DNA of 64,000 nucleotides from Limnephilus marmoratus (taxonomy: Eukaryota > Arthropoda > Insecta > Trichoptera > Limnephilidae). Location of the stretch: assembly GCA_917880885.1 (NCBI GenBank), contig OU862913.1:8556001-8620000 (forward strand), in the 5' to 3' direction. The notes beneath the pieces are model-generated. The model worked only from the letters and a program-made list of their open reading frames with translations. It was not told the DNA's origin and ran no database searches. A program made the translations under genes and the position numbers. Shown here in pieces: positions 55,891 through 64,000 of this stretch; position 1 is the stretch's first letter; each line of letters starts with the position of its first letter.

Positions 55891-57473
55891 ACGTGTTGCT
55901 CTCCCTCATATTTTAACTCTTTTAATTTATATGTCTTTTTATTATGTACAATGCCCCGGTGCAACCAATAAAGCTTGCGTGCCAAGTTGCACCGGGAGAC
56001 ATTCTAGACTCTTATAATTTGATAATTTTAACACTTAAATACTTTATTTATGCTTATTTACGCCTCCAAAGGCAACCAGGCTGACTAGCATCCTTTTTAG
56101 TTATGGCCCTGAAAAGGGCCATTATTATACTGGCTCGCAGTCGGCTTCACCAAGCAGGCTGTTTTGCCTCCCCTTTTTAGGCGGCCCTAACAAGGGCCAT
56201 TATTATACTGGCTCGCAGTCGGCTTCACCAAGCAGATTGCCTTTAATTTTTTATGGCGGCCCCCACAAGGGCCTTTTTTGAGCTCTCAGTCGGCTTTACC
56301 GTGCCGCCAGCAACTACCCTTTACAAACACATTTTGTCATTTTCAAATGTCCTTTTTTCTTAATATGCAAATGCCCCGGTGACACAAATACAACTTGGAT
56401 ACCAAGTTGCCACCGGGAGACATCCTAAACTTATTAATTTATCGCCCTCAGGGCTATTGTTCCGGCTACAAAGCCAAAAACCAGTCTGGGTGGCCCCATT
56501 CAGGGCCGTCATATTGGACAAAAATACACTATATTTTAATATAACTTCATTTAAACACCCCGTAGGACGCTGAAACTAAGACGTTTCAGTGCAGAGTCCT
56601 ACGGGGCATCCATAGAGCCATAAACAAGCATTGTAACTCTTAAACTGCCAGCGCTATCAGCATTTGCGCAGATTTTCGAGCCATTTGTATCAAATCCCGT
56701 TTTCTCCATTTTAAAAATCCCAGGACCTCGTAAGGCGACGAATCCAAAAGGTTTCGATAGCCAGGCTTACGGGGGACCTGGGAAAAATACTAACTTCTTT
56801 ATAACTAGTCAAATTCCCCTTTTAAATGTAAACACCTACCAACAAAATGTCAAAACTCATTAAAATAACTCTAAAAGCATCAAACAAAAATTCTACGGAT
56901 AAACAATATCCGTAGAAACCCATTAGCATTAAGAAAACCATTGTATTACTTATAATTTAAGCTGTATAATTATTATAAGAAACCAAATTTAATCGCCCAC
57001 TTTCAAGGAAATGGTCGGCAAAACCGGCGGCAACAGAAAACCGCCCCTTATATACAAATCGGGATAGATAAAATCCCCCACTCTAAAATTGTACCACGTG
57101 ACCGTTTTTTCACCCGAAAACGGGTATAAAAGGCGTGATTTTTAGGTAATAAATCAGTTCTTCCATCAACGTCAACTCGTGTCTTATTTCCTTCTAGGAA
57201 AGTTTATTATCACCTGCTGCCTCCCCGCCGACCTCTGCCTAAGCTTTGCTCCTGGTGCCATCAGTCTCCTCCAGAAAGCCGGCCCTACTCTAGGCAACCG
57301 CCACGCACCAGGACTAGGCAGAGGGATCAGGCACATCCAGTGTCCTCTACTCACCAGGCACTGGGTGCACGGGAGGTCAGTAGAATTATTATTTTTTCAT
57401 CTTCACCCTGGTCGTGTACTGAAACCGGTACCCTCTTTTTACAGTCTTGTACAGGCTTGATACGTCTGGTACA
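55891..57473 (+). repeat. Upstream region and 5' LTR of the second BEL element
   Basis: The LTR end is set by GGTACA (57473) followed by AG and the primer-binding site. TATAAAA at 57125 and AATAAA at about 57148 mark promoter and polyadenylation signals. The LTR start is not resolved. Upstream are duplicated blocks: ATGCCCCGGTG...CACCGGGAGACAT at 55950 and 56367, TATACTGGCTCGCAGTCGGC at about 56133 and 56203, and a hairpin CCCCGTAGGAC/GTCCTACGGGG at 56559-56606. These may be U3 repeats. Confidence 0.6.
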
Positions 57474-57475
57474 AG

Positions 57476-57496
57476 TGGTCCTTCGAGCCGGATCCG
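57476..57496 (+). promoter_or_regulatory. Primer-binding site of the second BEL element
   Basis: TGGTCCTTCGAGCCGGATCC two bases after the LTR. The first 10 bases are identical to the site of the first BEL element at 12005. Confidence 0.75.
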
Positions 57497-57511
57497 CTGC
57501 ACGACTCCAGG

Positions 57512-59851
57512 ATGTCTCCACCCGCCCTACGATCGAAGAGGACGGCCCAAGACGATGGACCTTCATCACCCCCTGCTGAGCCACCGACTGCTGCTCCGGC
57601 CGCCGGAGCCGAGCCCCTGGGCGTGTCTGACGTCTCCCCTGACGCCACGCCCCGGCCCTCATCCAGCACTACCCCGGTGACGAGCTCCGCAGAGGATAGC
57701 GATGAAGGGCCACCGCCCTCCACAGCCACGGAGGACACGGTGCGCCGACTGCGACGACAGCTGCGCCATCAAGGTAAGCAGATTCAACAACTGATGGCAG
57801 CCTTGCAGGCTGCCCCAGGGCCTGCACAACCGAGCCCCGCAGGGCTGACACAACCCAGTACTTCAGGGCTGCCACAACGCAGTACTTCAGGGCTGGCACA
57901 ACACACCGCTCCTGAGCCGGCACGAGATAGCCGAGCCCCGCAGCCAAGCAGCCAAGGATGTCCATCATGGATGCCGCCTGGACCTTCCGGCCCCGTGCCG
58001 CCTGCACCTCTGGTGGACCAGAGGCCGAGCAGCGCCGTACGAGGGATGCCGGCCGGACCTGTGCCTCTGGTGGACCAGAGGTACGCCTCACCGGCGCAGC
58101 CAGGGCCTGGAGGCCCTCCGCCGCCGCCCCCTCATCATCATCATGAGGGTCAAGGATGGATGCAGCCTAGGCCTTCAGGCCCCGTGCCGCCTGCACCTCT
58201 GGTGGACCCGAGGCCGAGCAGCGCCGTACGCGAGATGCCTGTCGGACCTGTGCCTCTGGTGGACCAGAGGTACTCCTCACCGGCGCAGCCAGGGCCTGGA
58301 GGCCCTCCGCCGCCGCCCCCTCATCATCATCATGAGGGTCAAGGATGGGTGCAGCCTGGACCTCCCGGCCCCGTACCGCCCGCACCCCTGGACGACCAGA
58401 GGCAGCGCCCCGCCGTACGTGAGATGCCTGTGGACCCTGTGCCTCTGGTGGACCAGAGGTACGCCTCGCCGGCGCAGCCAGGGCCTGGAGGCCCCCTGCC
58501 GCCGCCCCCTTACTACCACACTGAGGGACCAGCTGCATACATCCAGTGGGCGCATCCCGAGCCGGCGCAGCCTGATGACCAGAATCCATCCGCTGCCAGT
58601 CCGAGCTCCGGCCTGCCGATATTCCCACCGCAACCAAGTGCGGAGGAGACGGCCCGCCAAACCAGAGCCTGGGTCCAGCAGACGGACAACCCGATGGCTC
58701 AGTTCACCAACGCTCTCACAGAGGCCATCAGAGCTTCAAGGGCTCAGGACAGCCCCCATCCCACAATTGAGGATGACCCCCGGATGGCTGCTCTCATCGC
58801 CAGGCAGTCGATGGCCAAGGACCTGCCTCCCTTCTCTGGGGACCCCCTGGAGTGGCCCACCTGGAGGGCGCAGTACAACCAATCAACTGCTACCTGCCGG
58901 ATGACTAGCAGTGAAAACCTCATCCGACTGCAGCGGGCCCTCAAAGGGAAGGCCCGAGACGCCGTGGGACCCCTCCTGATGGACCCCACTCAGGTACCTG
59001 AGATCCTTGACGTGCTGGAGCAGCGCTACGGAGGGACGACTTCGCTGGCCGCCCTGATGTTGGACAAGGCCAAGCGGCTCCCACAGATGACAGCAGAGGC
59101 CTCACTGGAGGACATAGCAGACTTTTCGGGCACGGTGCAGAACCTGGTGGCATCACTTCGCTCCCTCAACAACGATGGGTACCTGACCAACCCGGCGCTC
59201 CTCAGCGACATCGCGGGGAAGATGCCGTGCACGATGCGGCTGGCGTGGCTGATGGAGGTGCGGCACTACAGTGCACCAGCTACGATCTGCCAGTACGCCA
59301 CATTCCTGAAGGCCATCGCGAACGCCATCACCAAATCGGGTATGGTCGACCCCGCGAGGTCTAGACCACGTCGTGAACAGTCGTTCGCCACGACTGAGCA
59401 ATTCGGGCGTAGAAATGAAAGTTTGTCGCGAAAGTCACCACAATATGACAATCGAAAAGTACCTACCGAAAGTTTGTCGCGAAAGTCACCACAATATGAC
59501 CGTTCACAAAAAGTAAAACATGAAAGTGCGCGAAAGTCACCACAATATGACTCGAACAATCGTAACGCGAACCCTAGCGAAAGTACAAATCGCGACGGGT
59601 GCCTACAGTGTGGCGAAAGAGGCCATCTGCTCCGAGACTGCCGTGAGTTCATCGGAAAGGACGTGAAGCTGCGATGGGAGACAGTGAAAAGCTCCCGACT
59701 CTGCCGCGTGTGCTTGGAGAGACATGCAACAAAAGCATGCAAAACTCGCGACTGGTGCGGCATCGGAGACTGCCGTTCTCCCCATCACAAGCTGCTTCAC
59801 GACCCCACGTACGTGAGGAACCCCGCAACAGGCGACGTCCACCACATGTGA
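57512..59851 (+). CDS. BEL gag protein with Pro-rich tandem repeats
   Basis: 779 residues from ATG 57512, 36 bases after the primer-binding site start. The N-terminal 150 residues are Ser/Pro-rich with a short coiled segment (RRLRRQLRHQGKQIQQL). Residues about 150-340 hold three 63-residue repeats (189 bp apart) with VPPAPLVDQR and PPPPPPHHHH. The DUF1759/gag core follows (LPPFSGDPLEWPTWRAQY). Near the C-terminus are zinc-binding motifs (CLQCGERGHLLRDC, CRVCLERHATKAC). The frame ends at TGA 59849-59851 and continues in the same frame into protease. GC content is far above the flanks. Confidence 0.9.
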   Translation: MSPPALRSKRTAQDDGPSSPPAEPPTAAPAAGAEPLGVSDVSPDATPRPSSSTTPVTSSAEDSDEGPPPSTATEDTVRRLRRQLRHQGKQIQQLMAALQAAPGPAQPSPAGLTQPSTSGLPQRSTSGLAQHTAPEPARDSRAPQPSSQGCPSWMPPGPSGPVPPAPLVDQRPSSAVRGMPAGPVPLVDQRYASPAQPGPGGPPPPPPHHHHEGQGWMQPRPSGPVPPAPLVDPRPSSAVREMPVGPVPLVDQRYSSPAQPGPGGPPPPPPHHHHEGQGWVQPGPPGPVPPAPLDDQRQRPAVREMPVDPVPLVDQRYASPAQPGPGGPLPPPPYYHTEGPAAYIQWAHPEPAQPDDQNPSAASPSSGLPIFPPQPSAEETARQTRAWVQQTDNPMAQFTNALTEAIRASRAQDSPHPTIEDDPRMAALIARQSMAKDLPPFSGDPLEWPTWRAQYNQSTATCRMTSSENLIRLQRALKGKARDAVGPLLMDPTQVPEILDVLEQRYGGTTSLAALMLDKAKRLPQMTAEASLEDIADFSGTVQNLVASLRSLNNDGYLTNPALLSDIAGKMPCTMRLAWLMEVRHYSAPATICQYATFLKAIANAITKSGMVDPARSRPRREQSFATTEQFGRRNESLSRKSPQYDNRKVPTESLSRKSPQYDRSQKVKHESARKSPQYDSNNRNANPSESTNRDGCLQCGERGHLLRDCREFIGKDVKLRWETVKSSRLCRVCLERHATKACKTRDWCGIGDCRSPHHKLLHDPTYVRNPATGDVHHM

Positions 59852-61310
59852 CGCCAGGCCGATGGCGCCGTACTCAAGGTGGTGCCGGTGGTGCTGACAG
59901 GCCCCGCTGAGCAGATCACCGCCTACGCGCTGCTGGACGAGGGATCAACGATAACACTGATCGACACCGCAGCAGCAGAACAAATTGGCGCTTATGGACC
60001 CATACAAGGACTGCGACTCCACGGGGCCAAGGGCATGTGCTCATCAGATCACCTGTCGCGCCGCGTGCAGGTCACACTGCGCGGCGCCGGCATAAGCACC
60101 GACTACCACATCAAGGCGAGCACGGTGAAAGGCCTCAGCCTACCTGAGCAGAGGATACCTGGCGGATACATCACCCCCACCATTCTCATTGGGCAGGACA
60201 ACGCACACCTCATTGTCTCGAGGGAGGTACACGAAGCCCGCGACTCTTCACGAATATTGTCACGGACTGCCCTGGGATGGATCACCCATGGAGGGGGGAC
60301 CCCTTCTACCGATGAAGGCCCCATCACCACTCTGGCTCTGCACGCTGAGAGCCACAAGGACGACTTGCTGAGCGACCTCATTCGTGCGAACTTCGCCATA
60401 GATTCACTGGGAATCACTTCAGCCTCCCGTGAAACCGCACATGTTGTACGTGCCAACCAGCTGATGGAGGACACCACCCGGCAGATGACTACCGGCAGAT
60501 GGGAGACCGGCCTATTATGGAAGGCGGACAACATCACGCTGCCCGACAACAGACAATGTGCGCTGAAGAGGCTGTGGTCCCTCGAACGAAAACTACTGAA
60601 GGAGGACGACCTCGCAGTGGCGTATCAAGACAAAATCAACCGACTTATATCACAAGGCCACGCGCGAGAACTCACAGCACGAGAGGCGGCGAAAGACTCC
60701 GCCCGCAAGTGGTACTTGCCGCACTTCGCCGTGGTGAACCCCAACAAGCCGGGGAAGATCCGCGTCGTGTTTGACGCTGCCAGCCGCTGCCGAGGCACCT
60801 CCCTCAACGATCAGCTGCTGACAGGACCCGACCTGCTGACGTCCTTACTTGGGAACATCCTCCGGTTTCGAGAAGGAAAAATAGCTCTCGCCGCTGACAT
60901 AAAGGAGATGTTCCTGCAGGTCAAGATAAAGACTGAAGACCAGCTGTCACAACTGTTCCTGTGGCGACCGACGCCTCAACAAGAGCCTCGCACCTATATG
61001 ATGACATCGATGATGTTCGGCGCTACCTGTTCTCCAAGCAGTGCCCAGTACGTGCGAAACCGGGTGGCCCTAGAAAATACCGAGCGCTTCCCAGCTGCTG
61101 CAGACGCCATTCAACATAAATTTTATATGGATGACTACTTGGATGCGGTGGACTCCATCAGTGAAGCCACCAGCCTCGCAAAAGACGTGGCGACAGTCCT
61201 ATCATCAGGAGGTTTCCATCTCACAAACTGGGCCTCAAACAATCCAGCGGTGATGGCCACCATCCCGCCTGAAGACCGCGCCCGATCAGCCATACGCATC
61301 AGCAGTGGAG
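59852..61310 (+). CDS. BEL pol, protease and reverse transcriptase part
   Basis: In frame with gag after a single TGA. It opens with QADGAVLKVVPVVLTG, then the protease block LLDEGSTITLIDTAAAEQ with D-E-G-S at the active site, where most relatives have D-S-G or D-N-G. Reverse transcriptase follows: FDAASRCRGTSLND, LAADIKEMFLQVKI (motif A Asp), MMFGATCSPSSAQ and the catalytic YMDDYLD. The frame is interrupted at 61310 after IRISSG by inserted DNA and stops at 61348. The stop may be bypassed by readthrough or may be a mutation. Confidence 0.9.
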
Positions 61311-61974
61311 GTAATCCACCTCTTACCCGCCTTGGTATAAGTAACTGATGGTTACTCCTTCAAGGCTCTCGCAAGATTCTAATTTTTTTTGTTAAACGAA
61401 GCTACATTTATTTATTTTGAACGAATCTAGACCTCCAGTGTCCATGCATACGTTGTTAGTAAGCAGTATGCAAGTGCTTAACAGGAAAAACAAAATGCAA
61501 AAAATAGGTTAGTAAGACAAAGATAATTAAACAGGGCAAAAGAAAAACTCATTCATGAGGCTCCATGAGGCGGCATTGCATCTGTAAAAACCCGCAAGCA
61601 CCTGCATAAAATAGAGAACATAAGTAATACAATAAATCTCAAATCAATTGGCAAGTACCAACAAAAAATGTGAATGGCTTTCGGTCTGATCATAAACTAC
61701 ACTTAGCTTCCGTGTCCCTTAGCCAACCACTCAGTGAAGCCTCAAAGAATGTTAGCTGAATATTTGGGGTAAAATACCCGAAGACTAAAAGAAATTTCAG
61801 CGTTGGGTAGTCAGAGGCAGGACAAAGGATAGTCAAGGTCGTCTGATCAAGCCTCAAGCCTGCACATGTCATTGGGGGAGGCGCAGATAGATTTGAGAAG
61901 GATCTGCAAAATTAGTAATGTAACTAAAGATGAAGCAGGGACGAGGTCCAGCACACCCCCGTATGGGGATAGGA
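61311..61974. mobile_element. 664-bp insertion in BEL pol
   Basis: The 16-bp sequence CGCATCAGCAGTGGAG (61295-61310) is repeated with one mismatch at 61975-61990, as expected for a target duplication. The insert is A+T-richer than the element. It includes a T run at 61379 (minus-strand A-rich) and a 60-codon minus frame of unknown kind. No poly(A) abuts either border, so its class is open. Removing insert plus one duplicate restores the pol frame. Confidence 0.75.
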
Positions 61975-64000
61975 CGCATCAGCAGCGGAGAAGCAGAGAC
62001 CGAACGGATCCTCGGCCTACTATGGGACCCTGTGACTGACTGTTTCCTGTACGCCCTCAGGGACACCGCCGAGCCAGAACTGGTCAGCAGCCCTACGAAA
62101 CGTCAGCTGCTCAGTATCGTCATGAAAATTTTTGATCCTGTGGGGTTTGTGGCATGCCTCACAGTCAGATCCAAGATGCTGCTCCAAGATGTCTGGAGGT
62201 CGAGCATCGGATGGGACGACACCATCAAACCTGAGCACAACGTGAGATGGCTGGACTGGCTGGGACTCCTCCAAAACTGCGGAGTCGCCATACCTAGGCG
62301 CTGCCTACGAAGCAAACACAGCAGCGTCACGCTCCATCTGTTTTGCGACGCGTCTGAGCAAGCATGCTGCGCGGTCGCCTACCACACGGAGGAAGTCAAC
62401 GGAGAAACTACAGCAACCTTCTTGGCCAGTAAATGCAAGGTGGCCCCCCTGAAGCCGCTCTCCATACCCCGCCTCGAGCTCCAATCAGCGCTCATGGCCG
62501 CCAGATTAGCAGCAACCCTAAAAAAGGAGTGTCGCAGCAACATTGCGCGAACGGTGTTCTGGACAGACTCTACGACGGTGCTGTGCTGGCTACGTACGGA
62601 CCCACGTACCTACTCTACCTTCGTGGCCAACCGGCTTGGCGAGATTGACGAGCTCTCTCGCATTGAGGACTGGAGATGGGTCCCCACTACGCTGAACCCT
62701 GCTGACATCGGCACCCGCGACGTCGAGATTCCCGATCTATCACCTGCAGGACGTTGGTTCGGCGGCCCCGCCTTCCTCACATTGGCCGAAGCAAGATGGC
62801 CGCTCGAGAAATCCAGACTTCCCCGCCCAGATGACAACATCCTTGAAGTGAAGGCCCAATATGTCGGGCTCACCTCAACCATGGCAGATGCGCTTCCAGA
62901 GATAAGCCGCTTCTCCTCTTGGCACCGACTCATCAGAGCCACCGCCTGGGTCCACCGCTTCATAGGCCGATGCCGTGCGGGACCCCACAAACCACTGGAC
63001 GGACACCTGCGGCCCGAGGAGACCCGTGAAGCGGAGCTCCGATGGGTAAAAGCAGCCCAAGAAGACGCATTCGGCAGTGAATTGAGTGCTCTTCACCAAG
63101 GAACCCCCATACCGAACAACAGCCGGCTCAGATCGCTGAACCCCTTCCTGGGACCCGATGGACTGCTGCGAATGGACTCCCGAATACGGGCCACCAGCAG
63201 AATCTCCCGAGATGTGCGGACGCCCATAATCTTAGATGGAGACCACGCCTACACACGGCTACTAGTCAACCATCATCACCAGAAGGCGGACCACCCAAGC
63301 ACGGAAAAAACAATGGCGGAGGTACGAGGCAGCTACTTCGTGCTGCGACTGCGGACAAACATACGTCGCATCACTCACCACTGCCCCACCTGCAAGATGC
63401 GTAGAAGCAAGCCTGCCCCACCACTAATGGGACCCTTGCCACCATCACGGCTCGCCCACCATGACCCCGCCTTTACAAACTGCGGGTTGGACTATTTCGG
63501 GCCCATGGACATCACTGTCGGCAGACGAAGGGAGAAGCGATACGGAGCCCTCTTCACCTGCCTGTCCACGCGCGCCATTCACCTCGAGCTGGCAACTTCC
63601 CTGTCCGCCGACTCTGCCATCATGGCCCTCCAACGCATGACGGCGCGCCGAGGTCAACCAAGGACAATCTTCTCAGACAACGGGACCAACTTCCACGGAG
63701 CAGACAACGAGTTAAAGGACGCCCTGAACTCGCTCAAAGATGACGCCCGGATGAGGGATCATCTGACATCGCACGGGATCGACTGGCAATTCATCCCGCC
63801 AATGTCTCCTCACATGGGGGGAGCATGGGAGCGCCTGGTGCGATCAGTCAAGCACGCGCTGCGAGCCATCCTGAAGGAGAGGGCCCCCAAAGAAGAGACC
63901 CTGAGGACAGCACTGGCCGAAGCTGAGTGGACCGTCAACAACCGTCCTCTCACGCACATCTCCGCAGACCCGAGAGACGAGGAGCCCCTCACTCCCAACC
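61975..64000 (+). CDS. BEL pol, RNase H and integrase part (runs off window)
   Basis: One open frame of 675 codons with no stop to the window edge. It starts RISSGEAETERILGLLWDP. RNase H residues are present in LFCDASEQACC, SIPRLELQSALM and FWTDSTTVLCWL. The integrase has a zinc-binding HHCC region (NHHHQKADHPST ... HHCPTCKMRR) and the DDE core: LDYFGPMDI, FSDNGTNFHG and MGGAWERLVRSVK. All key residues are present. The C-terminus and 3' LTR lie beyond the window. Confidence 0.92.

Noticed and set aside
57351..59845. Many frames of 60-250 codons on both strands across the GC-rich gag
   Set aside because: High GC removes stops in all frames. The DUF1759 and zinc-knuckle frame is the real one.

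Overview
This window is insect-like nuclear DNA: A+T-rich, intron-bearing and packed with transposons. I infer an insect, perhaps a moth or other holometabolous species, from the mix of BEL/Pao, piggyBac, hAT, PIF/Harbinger, MADF-domain and CR1/jockey-type LINE sequences. No single-copy gene fixes the species. Nothing bacterial or viral-genomic is present.

Layout. 1-1930: decayed C2H2 zinc-finger fragment and repeat debris. 1930-12586: a BEL/Pao LTR retrotransposon on the minus strand (LTRs 571 and 574 bp, 5-bp target duplication), internally deleted and split by a full-length LINE (3180-8227) inside its integrase. The BEL itself sits in the last codons of an older LINE. 13047-13929: a broken minus-strand zinc-finger gene. 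17070-20868: the best host-gene candidate, a plus-strand poly-C2H2 gene with short phase-1 exons carrying SUMO-consensus motifs and an exon of 15 fingers. 21290-27970: SINE, palindromic MITE, LINE remnants, and a 96-bp-arm palindrome holding two head-to-head hammerhead ribozymes. 27978-30023: an internally deleted piggyBac. 30050-37792: a hAT-type element (8-bp target duplication) carrying zinc-finger-like repeats and itself interrupted by a degraded two-gene PIF/Harbinger element (31733-37239). 38106-42012: a TIR element with MADF-domain pieces that contains a dispersed repeat, which in turn contains an apparently intact piggyBac (38678-41292). 42115-46430: a MADF-bearing TIR element, a 1.5-kb non-autonomous hAT, a Harbinger fragment and repeat families A/B. 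46577-52870: a 604-bp tandem duplication whose first unit received a non-coding LTR element (46652-51733). 51734-55205: satellite-like array with an orientation switch. 55890-64000: a second, GC-rich BEL/Pao element, nearly complete, with an in-frame TGA between gag and pol and a 664-bp insertion in pol. It runs off the window.

How it fits together. Target duplications give a readable order of nested insertions at five places. The zinc-finger genes are a lineage-type expanded family whose contact residues vary on a homogenised framework. The most unusual items are the paired hammerhead ribozymes, the SUMO-motif exon modules, the zinc-finger-carrying hAT, the BEL stop codon, and the LTR element whose paralogous empty site lies next to it. 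All frames and boundaries were read by eye from the sequence, and no database comparison was made.
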